From NCBI GenBank assembly GCA_910577035.1, contig CAJTKW010000119.1, positions 1-5,965 on the forward strand: DNA of 5,965 bases, written 5' to 3'. The notes beneath the pieces were generated by a model. It made no database searches and was not told where the DNA came from. It saw only the letters and a list, made by a program, of their open reading frames with translations. Every line of letters starts with the position of its first letter. Within the stretch, counting starts at the first letter, position 1. The DNA is from an uncultured Acetatifactor sp. (lineage in GTDB: Bacteria > Bacillota > Clostridia > Lachnospirales > Lachnospiraceae). Positions 5,662-5,965 of the stretch are shown in pieces. The position numbers and the translations under genes are program-made.

Positions 5662-5785
5662 TAGATATTATAGGGCTTTAATTAAGGTTATGGACATAGA
5701 GGTAAATATTAATTTGTACATTTAAAATATGTTTTTCCTCGCATGGAATCCGGGTATGTCCCATTAAAAGGCTCTAGGAGGCGGA
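5662..5785. other. AT-rich noncoding stretch downstream of purC
   Basis: No convincing gene, strong terminator or purine-riboswitch core is visible. The DNA is AT-rich to about 5745, including TTTAATTAA and a weak ACAT...ATGT stem followed by TTTTT near 5717-5736. It then becomes G-rich. How purC transcription ends is unclear from this sequence. Confidence 0.4.
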
Positions 5786-5896
5786 ATGGTGGAGGGCTTA
5801 AGGGGAGGCAGGCAGCTAAATATAATTTTTAAAGCTTCGGAACACGGAAGAAATTCTATCAACGAAATACCGCCACCTTCCAAGCTGCGAGCGTAA
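5786..5896 (+). CDS. Possible small ORF (36 aa) leading into a repeat; doubtful gene
   Basis: ATG 5786 follows AGGAGG (5776-5781) with only 4 bases between; GTG 5789 is better spaced. The frame gives 35-36 residues ending KLRA before TAA at 5894. Beyond that stop the same frame stays open to the window end, reading LARGYKASPLLRQTLYAKKL. I recall peptides of this wording (SKLRA, ARGYKA, QTLYAKKL) as spurious small proteins scattered through Lachnospiraceae annotations, which suggests a dispersed DNA repeat rather than a gene. No domain is recognisable. Confidence 0.2.
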   Translation: MVEGLRGGRQLNIIFKASEHGRNSINEIPPPSKLRA

Positions 5897-5965
5897 CTCG
5901 CAAGGGGCTATAAAGCAAGCCCCCTGCTCAGACAGACGCTCTACGCTAAGAAGCTGACGGTATTT
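5865..5965. repeat. Foldable repeat-like element with terminal inverted repeats and internal hairpins
   Basis: AAATACCGCCA (5865-5875) and TGACGGTATTT (5955-5965) are inverted copies with one mismatch, enclosing about 80 bases. Inside are two compact hairpins: GCGAG/CTCGC (5887-5891 with 5897-5901) and GGGGCT/AGCCCC (5904-5909 with 5918-5923). ACGCT is repeated directly at 5936-5940 and 5943-5947. An alternative long-range stem joins GGAA-GGTGG (5783-5792, one bulged T) to CCACCTTCC (5873-5881). The outer arm ends exactly at the last base of the window. This fits a MITE-like or REP-like dispersed element, or a structured RNA. The family is not identified. Confidence 0.5.

Noticed and set aside
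5717..5736. Weak ACAT/ATGT stem followed by TTTTT as a purC terminator
   Set aside because: The stem is only four A/T-rich pairs with a mismatch next to them, too weak to call.
5662..5780. Purine riboswitch or tRNA attachment site near purC
   Set aside because: No conserved purine-riboswitch core and no cloverleaf could be found; the element targets a protein gene, not a tRNA.

Overview
The window looks like the right-hand end of a prophage, or a prophage-like integrated element, joined to a chromosomal purine-biosynthesis gene of a Clostridia host, most likely Lachnospiraceae. The evidence for this is AGGAGG-type ribosome binding sites, sigma-A-type promoter spacing, a gut-Clostridia style phage endolysin, tandem large serine recombinases, and a PurC of the long ('ATDRIS...') clostridial type. 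Bases 1 to about 4710 are GC-rich with G/C-ending codons. From about 4740 the sequence becomes AT-rich with A/T-ending codons (AAA, ATT, GAA, TAT). This abrupt change fits a foreign element abutting native DNA.

Layout: (1) 1-492, the C-terminal 163 codons of a phage endolysin, ending in a bacterial SH3 domain, followed by a strong intrinsic terminator (514-558). (2) 570-872, minus strand, a 100-residue all-helical hypothetical protein with a clear promoter (TTGATA-17-TAATAT) and RBS. (3) 1061-4675, plus strand, a compact four-gene unit: an HTH plus double zinc-ribbon protein, a 60-residue SHOCT-like protein, and two large serine recombinases (474 and 526 residues). The genes overlap or sit close together, and an intrinsic terminator (4676-4709) closes the unit. 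(4) 4710 to about 4818, a short noncoding stretch with three AAAATCAAA repeats that I interpret as the attachment-site junction. (5) purC (SAICAR synthase) reading away from the element; its extreme 5' end, including the start codon and the conserved GKxR segment, is missing. (6) 5662-5965, noncoding DNA with a structured, repeat-like segment at the very end of the window.

How it fits together (inference): the recombinases probably integrated the element into the 5' end of purC. Integration would separate the purC body from its promoter, RBS and first codons, with the terminator at 4676-4709 insulating it from recombinase-operon transcription. Precise excision could restore a full purC, making this a candidate phage-controlled gene switch comparable in logic to comK or spsM prophages. 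The HTH/zinc and SHOCT proteins ahead of the recombinases are candidates for a regulator or for a recombination directionality factor. No experiment or database search was available, so family names rest on motifs I can read in the sequence.
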